Assembly: GCA_016713675.1 (NCBI GenBank)
Contig: JADJOS010000001.1
Span: forward strand, 2,294,001-2,358,000
Length of the DNA: 64,000 nt
Direction: 5' to 3'
Origin: Acidobacteriota bacterium
GTDB taxonomy: Bacteria > Acidobacteriota > Blastocatellia > Pyrinomonadales > Pyrinomonadaceae
The notes under the pieces are model-generated. The model did not search any database. It saw only the letters and a list, made by a program, of their open reading frames with translations, and was not told where the DNA came from. Numbering within the stretch: the stretch's first letter is position 1; each line of letters opens with the position of its first letter. Both the position numbers and the translations under genes were made by a program. Shown one piece after another: positions 63,995-64,000 of the stretch.

Positions 63995-64000
63995 AATAGC

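Overview
The window looks like a chromosomal segment of an Acidobacteriota bacterium, most likely class Blastocatellia (Pyrinomonadaceae-like). This rests on gene content only: a DUF1800/DUF1501 secreted pair, five exported proteins with FG-GAP/VCBS tails of the FDFDGDGKADISVFRPSTG type, tandem PilZ proteins, a Rex-headed microcompartment cluster and many Sec-signal proteins ending in AxAQ. There is no rRNA, CRISPR array, prophage or intact transposase. Three tRNA genes are present, Thr(TGT), Ser(GGA) and Ser(CGA).

Layout. 1-6.4 kb: an exported protein, mobA, a PhyH-type dioxygenase, glycogen debranching enzyme and an EthA-like flavin monooxygenase. 6.4-16.5 kb: a DUF2490-like protein, tRNA-Thr, a repeat-containing exported protein, pgsA, the DUF1800-DUF1501 operon, an FG-GAP protein and an AlkA/OGG-type glycosylase. 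16.5-24.3 kb: a Ser/Thr kinase, an acyltransferase, two PilZ proteins and gyrA (with a frameshift), enclosed by an inverted pair of about 180-bp repeats, each carrying 22-bp-phased TGTCGCT motifs and a palindrome. 24.3-25.8 kb: gene debris (Fn3, RHS and carboxypeptidase-regulatory-like fragments) with a 46-bp direct repeat. 25.8-30 kb: a secreted beta-helix protein, ruvB, a CPBP protease and ruvA.

30.2-34.7 kb is the most notable block. It runs rex (with its own operator), a membrane coiled-coil protein, a class II aldolase, one BMC-H shell protein, three BMC-P (EutN/CcmL) vertex proteins with a DUF2059 exported protein between them, a four-helix-bundle protein and a small Cys-tailed protein. 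This is a bacterial microcompartment cluster with one visible cargo enzyme. The aldehyde dehydrogenase, phosphotransacylase and BMC-T expected of a complete locus are absent, so they must be elsewhere or the system differs. Rex suggests control by the NADH/NAD+ ratio.

34.7-40 kb: LemA, a nucleotidyltransferase-fold protein, a TPM protein, dnaX and a CDF transporter. 40-52 kb: long secreted proteins (delta-60 repeat, beta-helix and FG-GAP types), plus a secreted lipase-like protein immediately followed by an ankyrin-repeat protein. 52-64 kb: two tRNA-Ser genes around an aquaporin, tadA, a DUF2270 protein, an esterase, an inositol-monophosphatase gene with a frameshift, another FG-GAP protein, accD-folC, gpmA and a DUF4197 protein.

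Three coding regions (gyrA, the IMPase and a debris gene) are each broken by a one-base change in a short homopolymer. Since gyrA is essential, at least that one is probably a sequence error. All functions are inferred by reading the sequence; no database search was run.
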